This document shows positions 43,315 to 56,588 of a stretch of DNA of 60,000 nt, one piece after another. The number at the start of each line of letters is the position of its first letter. Within the stretch, counting starts at the first letter, position 1. The position numbers were made by a program, and so were the translations under genes. This DNA is from Adiantum capillus-veneris. Lineage: Eukaryota; Streptophyta; Polypodiopsida; Polypodiales; Pteridaceae. The stretch is taken from positions 95,021,342 to 95,081,341 of the forward strand of contig CM043953.1 of NCBI GenBank assembly GCA_014529385.2, given 5' to 3'. The notes below the pieces were generated by a model. The model saw nothing but the letters and a program-made list of their open reading frames with translations, did no database searches and was not told the origin of the DNA.

Positions 43315-46300
43315 TGTCATAAAATCTAATATCTAACCAACCTAAATGATTTTCTCATATTAAATTGATCACTTAATGTGGGAGAATGAACGGGAACAAC
43401 TGTTAAGATATAGATATGTGCTTATAGATCTATCTCAACACGGGGCCAATAGTAAAGGGGCCCAAATGAGAGATGGTCTATCAAAGAGCAAGGCTAACAA
43501 ATGGAGCATAAGACCTTAGGGTTAGCTTCATTGAAGACCTCCAATAATGTGTGTAAAAGTCCTTTGACCTTAGGTAAGCTAGGTCTGAGCTTGAGGTGGG
43601 AACCCGGCCCAAGCTCGAGATGCTTGTCGTGCTTGAGGTGCTTGATTAAGGTGCTTGAGGTACTTGACCTGCTTCATGATTAAGGTGCTTGAGGTGCTTT
43701 GACATGCTTGCCTGAGATGCTTGTGGGAACACCCCTAGTCCAAGTGCTTAGTCATGCTTGATGACTAAGGTTCTTGAGCACCAAAGGTCAAAAAGATCCC
43801 TACAAAGAGGGGGGCGAGCCCTTTTCTTAGGGGCTAGAGAGAGAACACACACACACACACACACACACACACTCAAGGAAAGCCCAAACTTAAAAAGGCA
43901 ACAGGGACACATGTCAAGCCCTACCCATGTTACCTCCATGAGGTGCTTGAACTCTATCGGCTAGGATTAAAAGGGGTCCAATGATAATTTACAACAATTA
44001 TCTAATTGTTTTTGCATTTATCAAGTCCTCTCTCTCAAAGGGGAAAGGGGGGCACTTGTCCCAAGACTACACCTATTGCTAGAAATGGCTAGAAATGGCT
44101 CAAGATTGTGATTGGCTAGGCTTGGCATGAGCCAATGAGCTTCAATGATGAGCTAGAAGAGGGGGTCGACCTAGCAAGGAGGGGGGTTGCTTAGGGGGGT
44201 ATACTCACCCACACACACTCACAAACACTCTGATTGTGTGCTATTGTAACATTTAATGGCCTAATAACTTTTGTGTAGCGGAAATCAGCATGAACATAGT
44301 GGGCATTTCATTAGAATAGCTTCCTAATGAGAATTACAAGAGTGCTTGGGTGGAGAGAGCAACAAAAAGCATAACACCTAATTAGATAGCATCGACAATA
44401 CTTTCAAAAGAGAGAGAAATTAAGCTATTGACAACAGTTGAGGACCGGATTTTCATGGAGCCGGTCCCCCCTCCAAAAGGCTTTGTATTATAGTTTCTCC
44501 CATCAAGAGAGACATTGTACAATACAATTCTTTGTGTTCCTTCAAGACTAGCTAGTGCAATGAAGATGGAAGCTTCATACACTAAGCAAAACACTAAATC
44601 AAACACAACTTGAATTATCCCCGTTCTCAGACCCAAGACCTCACACACCTTCGAAGATGGTGAGAGCTAGCAGGGTATGAGAGTAGATTGAGAGGAAGAA
44701 GGAGTATCTTACGAGAAAGATGTACATCTCCTCACATTATCACTCATATTAGCATAGCTTAGCTTAGTAATTAGCTTGGTAGAGAAGATGAGCATGCATT
44801 GAAGCTTGGCTCTTGGTTGGATTTGCATCCACATGCCAAGAGAGTGTTGATGTAGGCTTCTATCTCACAAGCTTGGAGTAGGTGATGAGCTCTCCATTAA
44901 AGCTTGGGAGGAGATAGAGTATTCTTCCTTCAGACATGGTCAAGTGTGAGTGTGTGTGTGTCAATGCCAAGCAAAAATCAGCCCTCCCTCTCTCTTGGGT
45001 GAGCCCTAGCTGCTAATTAGGTCTGGCTTTTGCCTCATTGGACCTCCCCAGGTCAAACCAATAGGAATTAAGCAGCATAAGTGATAGCCTTCTGACATGT
45101 GTCCCCATTTCCCCTTTTGTGAGAGCTTTAGGTAATTAAATAATTAAACAAAACTCTCATTGGACCCCTTTGTCTCCTGGCCAATAGAAATCAGGCAAGC
45201 CATGAGGCTTCTGAATGCTCATTGGACCCTTTGGGAGACTGCCTAATAGTCTTCTAGGAGACTTAATTCTCATTGGTTTCTTTTATTAAATGTTTTTAAA
45301 TTAATTAAACTACATTTACTCTAGCTTAATTCTCATTGGTCCACTTCAAGGGTCTTCCAATAGGAATTGGGCACACCTTGTGGGCATCTGGCCTAGGGAG
45401 CTGACATGTGTCCCTCATTCCCTTTGTGTAAAGGGAGCCTGTGTGTGTGTGTGTGGCTTTCTCTCTCATCCCCTACCTTTGGGGCTCGCCCCCTCCCATG
45501 TAGGGATGTGAAAAGACTTTTAGGGCACACACTAAGCATCCAATTTTCCCTAGGGTTGACCTTTGGACACAACCTTTGAATTTTGGAACCTTAGCATTTT
45601 GGAAGTCTTAATGGGCTGAACCTTAGGGTCTTTTTGGCCCATTGTTTCACATGGCTCTTTTGCAGATGGCCCCCCCTTTGGATCCCTATTTTCCCTCCTT
45701 TGGATCCCTACTGTGGCCAGTCTGCTAGCTTAACCAATATTCTAGCTTTTTCTCCCTTGGCACTTCCCCACATTAAATGATCAGTTTAATATGAGAAAAT
45801 CATTTAGGAGAATTAGATATTGATTATTATGACAGCTATGCAAAGTGCAAGAACTCCCTCTCCTTCTCCAAGCAAGTAGAGGTTGAGAGCCTACACCAAC
45901 ACTCTTGGATAGGGAGTGCAAATCCAACCAAGATCCATGCTCCAATGCTTAAGCTTGCCATCTCCTTCTTATTCATTACTATGCTATTATGTATGCTAGC
46001 AACAAGAGTTATGATAAGTGAGGAGCTAATTCTTTCTTCTACGCAATGTTTCTTCTTCCTCTTCCCTACCCTCATTCCTTGCTAGCTCTCTCCACCTTCG
46101 AAGGTGTTTGAGGTCTTGGGACTGAGGCTTGGCATAGTTAAAGCTTTTTTCAAGTTTATGTTATGTTTGTGATGCATGAAGCTTTCCATCTTCATTGCAT
46201 CACCTAGGTCACAAGGAACACAAATATTGTATTGTAACAAGTCTCTCTTAATGGGAGAAATCATAATACAAATGCCTATTGGAGGGGGGACCGGCTAAAT

Positions 46301-46493
46301 CCTGTCCTCAATTGTTGTCATGTTCTCTAAATTCTCTCTCTTGCAAAATTATTGTTCATGCCAAGTTGACTAATTGTTATGATTATGTTGCTATCTTCAA
46401 TTATGTTCACCCGCTATGCTCACAAAGTCATTTCTCAAAAGTACTCTCATTAATTTCCACTACTCTCAAATTAAATAGGCCAATTCCATTACA
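43315..46493 (+). repeat. 5' LTR of gypsy copy 2, interrupted
   Basis: TGTCATAAAATC...CATTACA. Without the nested solo LTR and its duplicated GCTAT it is 1584 bp, close to the 1555 bp of the 3' LTR. Confidence 0.95.
44245..45834 (-). mobile_element. Solo LTR of a related gypsy family, nested in the 5' LTR
   Basis: TGTAACATTTAATGG...TTATTATGACA, 1590 bp, flanked by the duplication GCTAT (44240-44244 and 45835-45839). On the minus strand it begins TGTCATAATAATC. It shares short blocks with the host LTR, including GGACCGGATTT...AGCCGGTCC and the end ATATGAGAAAATCATTT, but most of it differs, so it is a separate subfamily. No interior is present, as expected after LTR-LTR recombination. Confidence 0.93.
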
Positions 46494-46494
46494 T

Positions 46495-46506
46495 TGGTAT
46501 CAGAGC
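46495..46506 (+). promoter_or_regulatory. Primer-binding site of gypsy copy 2
   Basis: TGGTATCAGAGC, a perfect complement of the initiator tRNA-Met 3' end, one base after the LTR. Confidence 0.93.
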
Positions 46507-46909
46507 ATTTGGTTTCTCCTTTCTTGCTTAAGAAGAGAGGTCCTTAAGTAGCCTATAAATGGTTCATGTTGTTAATTATATTAGGGTAAGTGGAACAGGG
46601 ATCTATTATCGGTTTTGTTGAGCCCACCATGTGGGGAATGGTGCACACCTCGGGAGCTTTGGACTTAATAATGGAGTCTTTTTAGACTTGCCTACGGCTT
46701 TATCATTATTGAGCCATAAGAATCCGAAAGGAGCTAGCCCTTGGCAACTCTGCTATGTTAGACCTACTCCTCTACTCTCTATAATTAACCACTTCGAGCC
46801 GTGGGTGTAGATACTTAAGAGCCGATTTTCAAAGGCTAATTAGAGGAGTGGCAACTAAGGTTTTGAATTGCCAAAGCATACACTAAGTACATACATAAAT
46901 TTTGCTAAC
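46507..46909 (+). other. Leader of gypsy copy 2
   Basis: Untranslated leader from the primer-binding site to the gag ATG; matches the leader of copy 1. Confidence 0.85.
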
Positions 46910-49900
46910 ATGGTTGACAATAATCAAGAGAGTAGAATGAACATTGATAGCTTTGATTTTGCACATGAAGGTGCTAATGATGATGCTCCCATGTTTGTGA
47001 ATTATCTCATCAATAGGTTGCAGCAAGCTATGGGCAACCCTGCTTTGCAAGCCAAAGTTTCTCAACAACATCGTGCTTATGGAATTTCCCTTCCTCTCCA
47101 GGAGGAGAGAGAGCTTAGGAGGCCTCTTGAAGAGACCCCCAAAAGAAGACTCTCTCCCATTCGAGAGGAGGAATCCAAAGAGCAAGAAATCAATGAAAGT
47201 TTAAGTTCCTCTGAAGATGTGGCTCCACGAAGACGGCAGTCTAAACGATCGCCCACTCCTCCCAAGAGGAAAAGATCAACACATAGTCCTTCTCCGCATC
47301 ACTCTGAAAGGCAAGAGAGGAAACAAAGGAAGAAAAGGGCTAGGAAGAGGTCACCCTCTTCTCCTTCTTCTTCACCTTCCTCCTCTTCCGACGAAAGTTA
47401 TGGCTATTCGCCTAGAGAATACAATAGGGGAGGACATCACAAATCATTTCCTGCATGGCGAAGGTCACAAAAGCTAAATAAGGTCAAGGAGGGAGGAAAG
47501 AGTATCTCTTTTCTCACCTATGTAGTTGTCCTTCATCCAGCAATTTGATGCGGCCTTTGGAGATGAGGGCTTCACAGAGTCCTCTAAGCTATGCCATTTA
47601 GCTATGCACTTCCAAAAATCAGCTCGTCAATGGTGGGCTAGACTTTGTGGAAATGGTGAAGCCCCAAAGACATGTAAAACTCTACGAGTTTCCATCATGA
47701 AGCAATTCCTTGCAAGTGATGCAAAGGACAAAGTGCTGACCGAATGGCGCAGCTTGAAGCTCCTCTCCCATGAGTCTATCCACAAATATGTAGACAAGTT
47801 TTGGGATTTACATCTCAAGGCTACTATCTTTCAAAAGATAGACTTTGCCGAGCAAAGGCAACAATTCTGTGCGGGATTACCTGAAGAGATGGCCGAATAC
47901 ATCAACTCTCAATGGCCTGGTACTATCAGCGAAGTAATCCATCACACCATGGTTGCTTCACGCATCAATTTCCAACAAGGGGCTAGACGTAATGTCAAGC
48001 CCATGGAAAACAAAGACAAAAATGATGCAAAGGGGAAAACCAATGTTCAAAATACTTCCCAAGTCAATTCCAACAACAACAACAATCGGTCCAAGGAGAA
48101 GGGAGTTTACAAAGGTAAAAACAAACTCTCTCCTGAAGAGCTTGAAGCTTTTTGCAAGGACCATAAGTGTTTCAAGTGTGGGGAGCAAGGACATGGCTAT
48201 CGTTCTTGCCCCAAGAAGAGTACTCGCAATGAGACTCCTAGGGCTTCCACCATCGAAGCTCCAAAAGAGGATGCTCATTGCAAAGGATCATCACTTTCCT
48301 ATGCTTGGGGAAAGGTAAGAGAGCATGATGCATTCATCTTGTTTGACCCTGGCTCTACTCTTAACTTCATATCAATGGAGTTGGCCACCATGTTGGGCAT
48401 TCAAGCTTTTGAGATGGGAGATATAATAGTGGCTGATGCAGCTTTCAAGGGACAACAAGCCTCCGTTACTCCCTTGATTGGGAAGTTGAGGCTTCATGTC
48501 CAAACCTATGTCGACAAGGAAGACTTCTTCATCTCTCCTCTCCAACATGAGGATGTTATCCTAGGGACACCATGGTTTGATCGCATGGCTGCCAACATGA
48601 AGTTCCCTGAAAGGAGAATCTACTTCACCTACAGGGGAAAGAACATGTATATAGATGCTACTGAGCGTGGTCGCACTATTCCACTTGTAAATCCTCTTGC
48701 TTTTGATAAGTCAATGAAGAGCTCAGCTTCTGCGTACATGATTTTTGTCAAAGAGTCTCTAAAAGATACTAATGTTTCATCAAATGTAAATGGTAGGAAT
48801 CAAGAAGAGTTAGACTTGTCTAATTTTCTAAAAGGATTCCAAGATGTGTTCATCGATGATATCCCTATGGACTTACCTCCAAAACGAGGGGATGATGACC
48901 ATCGTATTGAGCTCCTTCCTGGAAGCTCACCACCTAACAAGCCTCCTTATCGAGTCTCACAAGCTCAACAAGAGGAGATCATGAGGCAAGTACAAGAGCT
49001 GGTAGACAAAGGGATGGTGAGGCCTAGTTCCTCTCCCTTTTGTTCTCCAGTCCTTTTAGTGCAAAAGAAAGATGGTACATACCGTATGTGTGTGGACTAT
49101 CGAGCACTAAACCATATCACTATCAAAAAAAGATTTCCCGTACCTCAGGTAGAAGATCTGTTTGATAAGCTACAAGGCTCTACCTACTTCAGTAGGATTG
49201 ACCTTAAGAGTGGCTATCATCAAATAAGGATAGTGGATGAAGATATCTTAAAGACCGCGTTGTCGTGCTGTGACACGTACATAGTGGGAACGCATGCTAC
49301 AAGATCTATCTTGTATTTTTTTAGATACATAATTATATTTCCTATAGTGTAAATATAATAATAATCCTTCTATCTCATCCTATTATTTTTCTCAAGGGTA
49401 ACATATCCTTACTTTACCATCAGAAAATACTATGGGAAAAGAATCAATAGCTCTGCCTCTTTAACTTGGGGCAAAAAGCATTGATTCTTTATTTCTACTA
49501 TTTCATTATCATCTCACACCCTAGCTAGATCCTATATCTAGGGTAAACTCCAATATATATATATATATTCTATGTATTTTTTATACTTTTCTTATATTTC
49601 TTTTTAAATAGCTACTAGGAGAGAATCAAATCCTAGTGGGACACTAGGTGGCATGATTTCAAAGATACACTTATTTTAATGCATTATTGCAAGCATGATT
49701 ATAAAACTTTGTCAAGGAGCAATGTCATGCTTTCATAAAGCATGAGGTGTGCTTTGGAATTAAATGAAAGTCTAGGCTAAGGAGACCACATGAAGACTTT
49801 TGCTGCCATAAATGGACCCTATTTTGATGAATTTTTTACACAAGGTTCCAATCCGAATTGGAAAACAATTTTAAAATAAAAATCGTAGCTAATGAGCTGA

Positions 49901-52890
49901 AGTTTTTGCCCATATTTTTACTTTTTTATTTGGAGCCACGGTTGAGGAGATATGATCAAAATACTGGACCCCAGTCTGCCCACATCATGCAGGGGCAGCT
50001 CATTTCCAACTTTTCCAATTCCTGTTCACACTGGCTCCTCTCTTCTTGTGTAAACCCTTGGGGGTTCCCTTCACCTATAAAAGGGGACCTCTTCTTCCTT
50101 GGAAGGAACTCAAGCATTCAAGCCATTGATGAGAGGAATTCTCGAGGGAGTGAGTAGTAATGCCTAATTGTACTTAGCCATTAACATAAGCCCAAGCCTA
50201 CACTTTCTCCTAGAGGGAGACTAGCCATTCTTGCAACAAGCTAACCTTGGAAGATCAACTCTAATCAAAGAAGGTCTTGCACTTGGTGTATCAATCAAAG
50301 TGGAATTATCCACTCTTCTTCTCTCTCCCATCAATAATGGTGCTGAAGGGTTTCAAGTAAGATGTGTTCTACATTGATGTTTTCTTGATTTCTTGTTGTT
50401 TTCATTTTCATCTCTAATCCAACATATATATATATATGTATCTAATCTCATCTCCTTAACCAAACCTATCTCTCTCATTCTTAGTAATTCATCCTCTCTA
50501 GGTTCTCTTGCTACAGGTACATCTCTCCCCGCAGTATCCTTATTGCCTACGGGCAAGAATAGGGCTTGGGAGGGAAACTTCTCATCTCTTCACTTCTCTC
50601 ATATCTACATTTCTCACATACTATCCTAGATGAATAACCCACATGATGATCATTTCTATCGCTTTCACTCTGTACGATCTATTAGAATTAACGTATGGAT
50701 TAGCCGTAAAATACACTTTCAACAGCGTATAGTGTTTCTCTTCGGCCCTGAAAGGCTCAATGAAACTCTAAAGAGGGTATCCAAATGGATCCATCAAAGT
50801 TAGAGGTAATAAAAGCATGGCCTAACCCAAGAAATCTACATGAGCTAAGAAGCTTTGTTGGTATGTGCGCATACTATAGACGCTTCATAGCAAAATTCTC
50901 TCAAGTAGCCGGACCACTACACGACTTAACTAAGAAGAACGTTAAGTTTGTATGGACTGCTAAGGAGAAAAATGCTTTTGAAAAGCTCAAAGAGAAGCTT
51001 ACTTCCCAACCAGTCCTCGTGCTTCAGGATCTCTCAAAGCCATTTGAGGTTCAATGTGATGCTTGTGCTGATTGCCTTGGAGCAGTTTTGCTTCAAGAAG
51101 GGCATACCATATCATATGAGAGCCGAAGGCTCAATATTGATGAACGAGTCTTGGGCATTTATGAGAAAGAGCTTTTAGCTGTTCTACATGCCCTAGACAC
51201 ATGAAAGCACTACCTATTGGGGACTCCATTTATCCTACGAACCGACCACCAAAGTCTCAAGTATTTCATGACGCAAACCAAGATTTCCGACAAACAAATG
51301 AGGTGGTCAAATTTTCTTTCACAATTTAATTTCCATATTGTTCACATAGCTGGTAAGCACAATCAAGTGGCTGATGCACTTTCACGAAGACCCAAAGTTA
51401 ATGCGGTGTCTATAGTTACTCACAATGATCTATCCTCTATGATAGATGAGTATGCTACTGACCCGGACTTTAGAGACATAATGTCAGCCCTTGCTTTGGG
51501 GAAGAAAGAGGAACCATTCACCTTGCAGGATGGTTATCTTCTCCACGGTAACAGGCTATGTGTTACCCATTCCCTTCGTGAGAAAGTTATGTATGAATCC
51601 CATGCTCCTCCATATGCGGGGCATATAGGTATTCAACCTACTCTCCGAGGAGTAGAGACGTACTTCTATTGGCCTACCATGAAAGTGGACATACAAGAGT
51701 ATGTTTCAAAATGTGTAGTATGCCAAAAGACCAAGTATGATAGAGGGACGCAATCTGGATTACTCCAGCCATTGCCTATTTTAAATTCACCATGGGAGAG
51801 TATATCCATGGATTTCATCTTTGGATTACCCAAGTCTATCCATGGGACTACAGGAATATGGACAATAGTTGACAGGTTTAGCAAGCAAGCACATTTTATT
51901 CCTGTCAAAAAGACTATTAAGGCACATCAAATGGCAACTCTCTTCATATCTCAGATTTTCAAGCACCATGGATTACCCACATCCATCGTGTCAGATAGAG
52001 ATCCTAGAATGACCAGTAATTTCTGGAAAGGTCTCTTTGAAAATCTAGGAACAAGATTGAATTTCTCTTCTGCCTATCACCCACAAATGGATGGCCAAAG
52101 TAAGATAGCCAATCTTACGATACTCGATCTACTCAAGACTTATGTTACCGAAGTAGATCAACGCTCACAATGGGAAAAGTACTTACCTCTTGTAGAGTAT
52201 GCCTACAATAATACTGTACATACTTCTATGGGAAAAGAACCTTTTGAGATCATTGAGGGAAGACCTAAAAGTCCCTTGCTACTCAAAGTACATGGGAAGA
52301 TCTTCGCCGCCGATGAGTATAGCCGTGACCTACAAGAATCTTTTCAAAAGATTAGGGAGGCTATATCCATCTCTCAACAAAGGCAAAAAGATGTTGTTGA
52401 TAAGCACAGAAGAGCCTTAATGTTCAAAGAAAATGATTGGGTCTTACTCAAGTTTCCTAAGGCTCTATTAAGGCAAACGATGGGCAAAAATCCTACGGGC
52501 CATCAAAAGTATTATGCTAAACTAGCAAAAAGATACTATGGTCCTTTCCAAATCTTGAAGCCCATCAATGAGACGGCTTATCAACTCAAGTTGCCCAACC
52601 ATTGGCTCATACACAATGCCTTTCATGTAAGCCTACTTAAGCCCTAGAAAGGGGAGCCACCAATTGAACCAATTATTGAAGACCCTCCCGAAGTTGAAGA
52701 CCAAGAAGAGGTGCTACAACCCGAAGCTGTCCTTCAGCATGAAGACAAGGTACTATGACATGGTAAGATTATCCGACTGTATCTTATTAAGTTCAAAAAT
52801 TATCCTTTTGAAGATGCTAGATAGATGCAAGGAATACAGCTTAAGGATAGTATGAACCTTGTCAATGCTTACAATGCTACATTAGAGTAA
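46910..52890 (+). pseudogene. Gag-Pol polyprotein gene of gypsy copy 2 (broken)
   Basis: The ATG at 46910 opens MVDNNQESRMNIDSF and stays open through the Arg/Ser-rich region to about 47520, where a deletion of about 30 bp relative to copy 1 shifts the frame. Capsid, zinc knuckle ([14 protein letters not shown]), protease ([10 protein letters not shown]) and RT up to DEDILKTAL (49260) follow. RT is then cut by the insertion at 49261-50724 and about 290 bp of it (including the catalytic FFDD block) is missing. Coding resumes at MDPSKLEVIK (50785) through RNase H, with a TGA at 51202 in place of Trp. Integrase follows (GHIGIQPTL, CVVCQ, MDFIFGLP, SDRDPRM). A TAG at 52645 precedes the chromodomain-like tail. 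Confidence 0.93.
49261..50724 (+). mobile_element. Solo-LTR-like insertion in the RT domain of gypsy copy 2
   Basis: Absent from copy 1. It begins TGTCGTGCTGTGACACG and ends CACTTTCAACA, with GCGT on both sides (49257-49260 and 50725-50728). A TATA-like CCTATAAAAGGGG near 50074 lies about 650 bp from the end, as in LTR promoters. No coding domain is visible. Sequence after it (50729-50770) does not match copy 1, so a deletion accompanied or followed it. The 4-bp duplication could be chance. Confidence 0.6.
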
Positions 52891-53249
52891 GCAAATGTAC
52901 AAATTTCTTTTAAATGACTCATGTTTTTGTCTTATATGACTAGTCCTCTTTTTAATTGTGCACAAATTTAACTAGTATGCATGCTTAGAATCATGTTTGT
53001 GATGACGACGTCTCTCAAACACCAAGTAGAATTTGTCACTCTACTTTGGGAGAATGAAATGGACTAAAGAGCAGACATGCTTGCGGCAGCTATGTCTCCC
53101 AAGCACCAACTGGATTAGTCATCCATCTTGGAAAGATGTCGTAGGGTAAAAAGGGATCCTCTATCCGCTAAGTAAAATTGACTAATGACTAAAGCTTTAT
53201 CTCTTCTACCTCATAGTCGAGGACGACTATGATTTCAAGAGAGAGGTAA
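52891..53249 (+). other. 3' untranslated part and polypurine tract of gypsy copy 2
   Basis: Non-coding; ends in AAGAGAGAGGTAA directly before the 3' LTR. Confidence 0.85.
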
Positions 53250-54804
53250 TGTCATAAAATCTAATATCTAACCAACCCAAATGATTTTCTCATATTAAAT
53301 TGATCACTTAATGTGGGAGAATGAACGTGAACAATTGTTAAGATATAGATATGTGCTTATAGATCTATCTCAACACGGGGCCAATAGTAAACGGGCCCAA
53401 ATGAGAGATGGTCTATCAAAGAGCAAGGCTAACAAATGGAGCATAAGACCTTAGGGTTAGCTTCATTGAAGACCTCCAATAATGTGTGTAAAAGTCCTTT
53501 GACCTTAGGTAAGCTAGGTCTGAGCTTGAGGTGGGAACCCGGCCCAAGCTCAAGGTGCTTGTCGTGCTTGAGGTGCTTGATTAAGGTGCTTGACGTACTT
53601 CACCTGCTGCATGATTAAGGTGCTTGAGGTGCTTTGACATGCTTTCTTGAGATGTTTGTGGGAACACCCCTAGTCCAAGTGCTTAGTCATGCTTGATGAC
53701 TAAGTGCTTGAGCACCAAAGGTCAAAAAGATCCCTACAAAGAGGGAGGTGAGCCCTTTTCTTAGGGGCTAGCGAGAGAACACACACACACACACTCTCAA
53801 GGAAAGCCCAAACTTAAAGAGGCAATAGGGACACATGTCCAGCCCTACCCATGTTACCTCCATGAGGTGCTTGAACTCTATCGGCTAGGATTAAAAGGGG
53901 TCCAATGATAATTTACGACAATTATCTAATTGTTTTTGCATTTATCAAGTCGTCACTCTCAAAGGGGAAAGGGGGGCACTTGTCCCAAGACTACACCTAT
54001 TGCTAGAAATGGCTCAAGCTTGTGATTGGCTAGGCTTGGCATGCGCCAATGAGCTGCAATGATGAGCTAGAAGAGGGGGTCGACCTAGCAAGGAGGGGGG
54101 TTGCTTAGGGGGTATACTCACCCACACACACTCACAAACACTCTGATTGTGTGCTATGCAAAGTGCAAGAACTCCCTCTCCTTCTCCAAGCAAGTAGAGG
54201 TTGAGAGCCTACACCAACACTCTTGGATATGGAGTGCAAATCCAACCAAGAGCCATGCTTCAATGCTTGAGCTTGCCATCTCCTTCTTCTTCATTACTAT
54301 GCTATTATGTATGCTAGCAACAAGAGTTATGATAAGTGAGGAACTAATTCTTTCTCCTATGAAATGTTTCTTCTTCCTCTTCCCTACCCTCATTCCCTAC
54401 TAGCTCTCTCCACCTTCGAAGGTGTTTGAGGTCTTGGGATAGTTAAAGTTTTCTTCAAGTTTATGTTATGTTTGTGCTGCATGAAGCTTTCCATCTTCAT
54501 TGCATCACCCTGGTCACAAGGAACACAAAGATTGTATTGGAACAAGTCTCTCTTAATGGGAGAAATCATAATACAAATGCCTATTGGAGGGGGGACCGGC
54601 TCCACATAAATCCGGTCCTCAACTGTTGTCATGTTCTCTAAATTCTCTCCCTCGCAAAAGTATTGTTCATGCCAAGTTAACTAATTGTTATGATTATGTT
54701 GCTATCTTCAATTATGTTCACCCGCTATGCTCACAAAGTCATTTCTCAAAAGTACTCTCATTAATTTTCGCCACTCTCAAATTAAATAGGCCAATTCCAT
54801 TACA
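53250..54804 (+). repeat. 3' LTR of gypsy copy 2
   Basis: 1555 bp, TGTCATAAAATC...CCATTACA, followed by TSD TAGGG. Confidence 0.95.
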
Positions 54805-54877
54805 TAGGGTAGTTTTTTCCATCAAATCTATCCTCAACACCAAACATCTTGAATACATATATGTTGTTGTTAGCCAT

Positions 54878-55181
54878 AGTAAATGTTACACCTCATGTGA
54901 GGAGAAATGGAGGGGACAAACACGTGATATATAGCACAAACCGTAGAAGACTGTAAGGGACATGTTATGCAAAAAAAGACATTGACAAAAATTCTACACA
55001 AAATGACAAAATAGCTTTCGAGTAGTGCCTATAACGGTAACGGAGACTTGAAATGAGCCCAAATCAAAAATTTGAGCTCACCAAAGCTCACAGAAATTGA
55101 ATGTTTACCAAAGTTCATAGAAATCGGAGAAAGTGAGTAGGCATGTGCTGGAGGAGCTGACAACTAAGTCCGTGTACCGAT
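54878..55181 (-). other. Leader of copia copy 2
   Basis: Minus-strand untranslated leader before the gag ATG at 54877; shares AGCACAAACCGTAGAAGACT and GAAATGAGCCCAAAT with the leader of copia copy 1. Confidence 0.65.
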
Positions 55182-55900
55182 TGTTGGAATTAGGTTGCAA
55201 GAAAACACACACAACTTGGAGAAGACGAAGGAAGCTCAAGGCACACAATAGAGGGTATATTACTTAGTGTGCAATGGAAAGATAAGATAGCCCTAGAGTG
55301 ATGAGCGTATATACAATGCACGGGAGAGGAAAAACCTCGTATGAGGGAAAAAATGTCCCGGCGGTCCTAAGTGTGTTCACACACATCACTACCACATGTA
55401 TATGGTAACATGAGAGAGACAAGAAGAGAATACACGGAGTGTTAGTGGAGCTCTTAGGGTGGATCTGCACGCACCAGAGGACGGGGGTTAAAGTTACGTC
55501 AGCTATTTTGACGCTATTATCTAACACTGCCCTTGATAGTCCAACACTGCCGTTTTCGATAGAGCTAGCCGTGCCAAGCTTCATTTTGCCAGTAAAAGAC
55601 ATGCGTGCAGGTGCAACAGGCTTTTTCGCTAGTAAAAACCTCCAAAAAAGAGTGACAACGGCATCTTTACCCTCTCCAGCCATGCATGCGAATTCGTCGT
55701 TAGTGAAGATTAAAATTCCTCAATACTCTTTATTGTTCTATATGATCAAAAGAATAGATAAAGTTAATATGGTCAGTGTAATGGGTGTCCCATCGGTTGA
55801 TCTGAACCCTAATATTTTAAAAAATTCCTTGAATGATAGCACTTTGTAGACAAGGTGGTGAATGAGTTGGGTTTCTGGTTAAGCAATAGCTATAGTTGTA
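55182..55900 (-). repeat. Probable 5' LTR of copia copy 2 (outer end not defined)
   Basis: On the minus strand the sequence ends CCTAATTCCAACA at 55182, right before the leader, and contains a long CT-rich, stop-poor region typical of R/U5. No second LTR exists in the window, because the copia is truncated at 41526, so the outer end is a guess. Confidence 0.5.
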
Positions 55901-56554
55901 ATATTTTGCAAGGCGTTTGCGAACTCCTCAAGTAACCATGGTGTCAGAGGCATTAATTAACAAAGTTTAATCATCTCTGTCAAGGGGTTTTTGTCCGTAG
56001 CTATGTGTATGAGAAAATAAAATCCATACCGTTTACAACAAAAAAGCATCATTTGGCAAAGCTTGGTGGGTAAGGTGTTTGCATAGTGCCCTTGAGCAGG
56101 TTAAGGTCTCAAGCACTGTTGAGTCTATCTTGGTTGACTCACACCGGGGTGTGTGTGAGTGGGCGTGTGTATGCAGACTCTCCACGTTCTTCTCTTGTCC
56201 TAATTAATCTTTAGAAACTAATTAGGTGAAGTCTCCCTTGTCCTTCAACATCACGGCCAGCAACTTTTGACTGGTATTGTACTTTAGGAAACCATGAAGG
56301 TATTGAGTAGGCACAGCCTTGAGCCCATGAAATTCTACGATGCAAGAGCACCAAAAGCCTTTGGTGGACTTGTATGAACCTTCATGTCAAGAGGTTATGT
56401 AGGAATTCCAAGGCTCTTGGTAAAGGCTATGATGGCATTGAAGACCTTTGTGCAAGAGGTGGGCTTGGGGAGAAAGGAGGGGATTGTGAATGACTATAAG
56501 GTGTAAAGGATAAGGTCTAGTAGCTAGATGTGTATATATAATATATAGAGCTAG

Positions 56555-56588
<34 letters not shown>

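Larger units (their letters stand above)
43315..54804 (+). mobile_element. Ty3/gypsy chromovirus-like retrotransposon, copy 2
   Basis: Sister of the element at 28688-37502 in the opposite orientation. Its 5' LTR is 43315-46493 (holding a 1590-bp solo LTR) and its 3' LTR is 53250-54804. TSD is TAGGG on both sides. A perfect tRNA-iMet primer-binding site TGGTATCAGAGC follows the 5' LTR (46495-46506). A polypurine tract AAGAGAGAGGTAA (53237-53249) precedes the 3' LTR. The coding region has a small deletion in Gag, an insertion in RT and at least two stops. It is inserted in a copia gag. Confidence 0.95.
41526..54877 (-). mobile_element. Ty1/copia remnant, copy 2, split by a gypsy element
   Basis: On the minus strand the Gag start (ATG at 54877; NNNIYVFK-like) lies right of the gypsy insertion. 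The rest of Gag, protease and pre-integrase region lie left of it (43314-41526). TSD TAGGG flanks the insertion (43310-43314 and 54805-54809). The copia is truncated after the pre-integrase zinc region, where it meets the gypsy integrase piece at about 41525. The leader to the right (54890-55181) matches that of copia copy 1. Confidence 0.85.

Noticed and set aside
55941-55953. TGGTGTCAGAGGC as a primer-binding site of another LTR element
   Set aside because: No LTR ending directly before it and no matching repeat in the window could be found.
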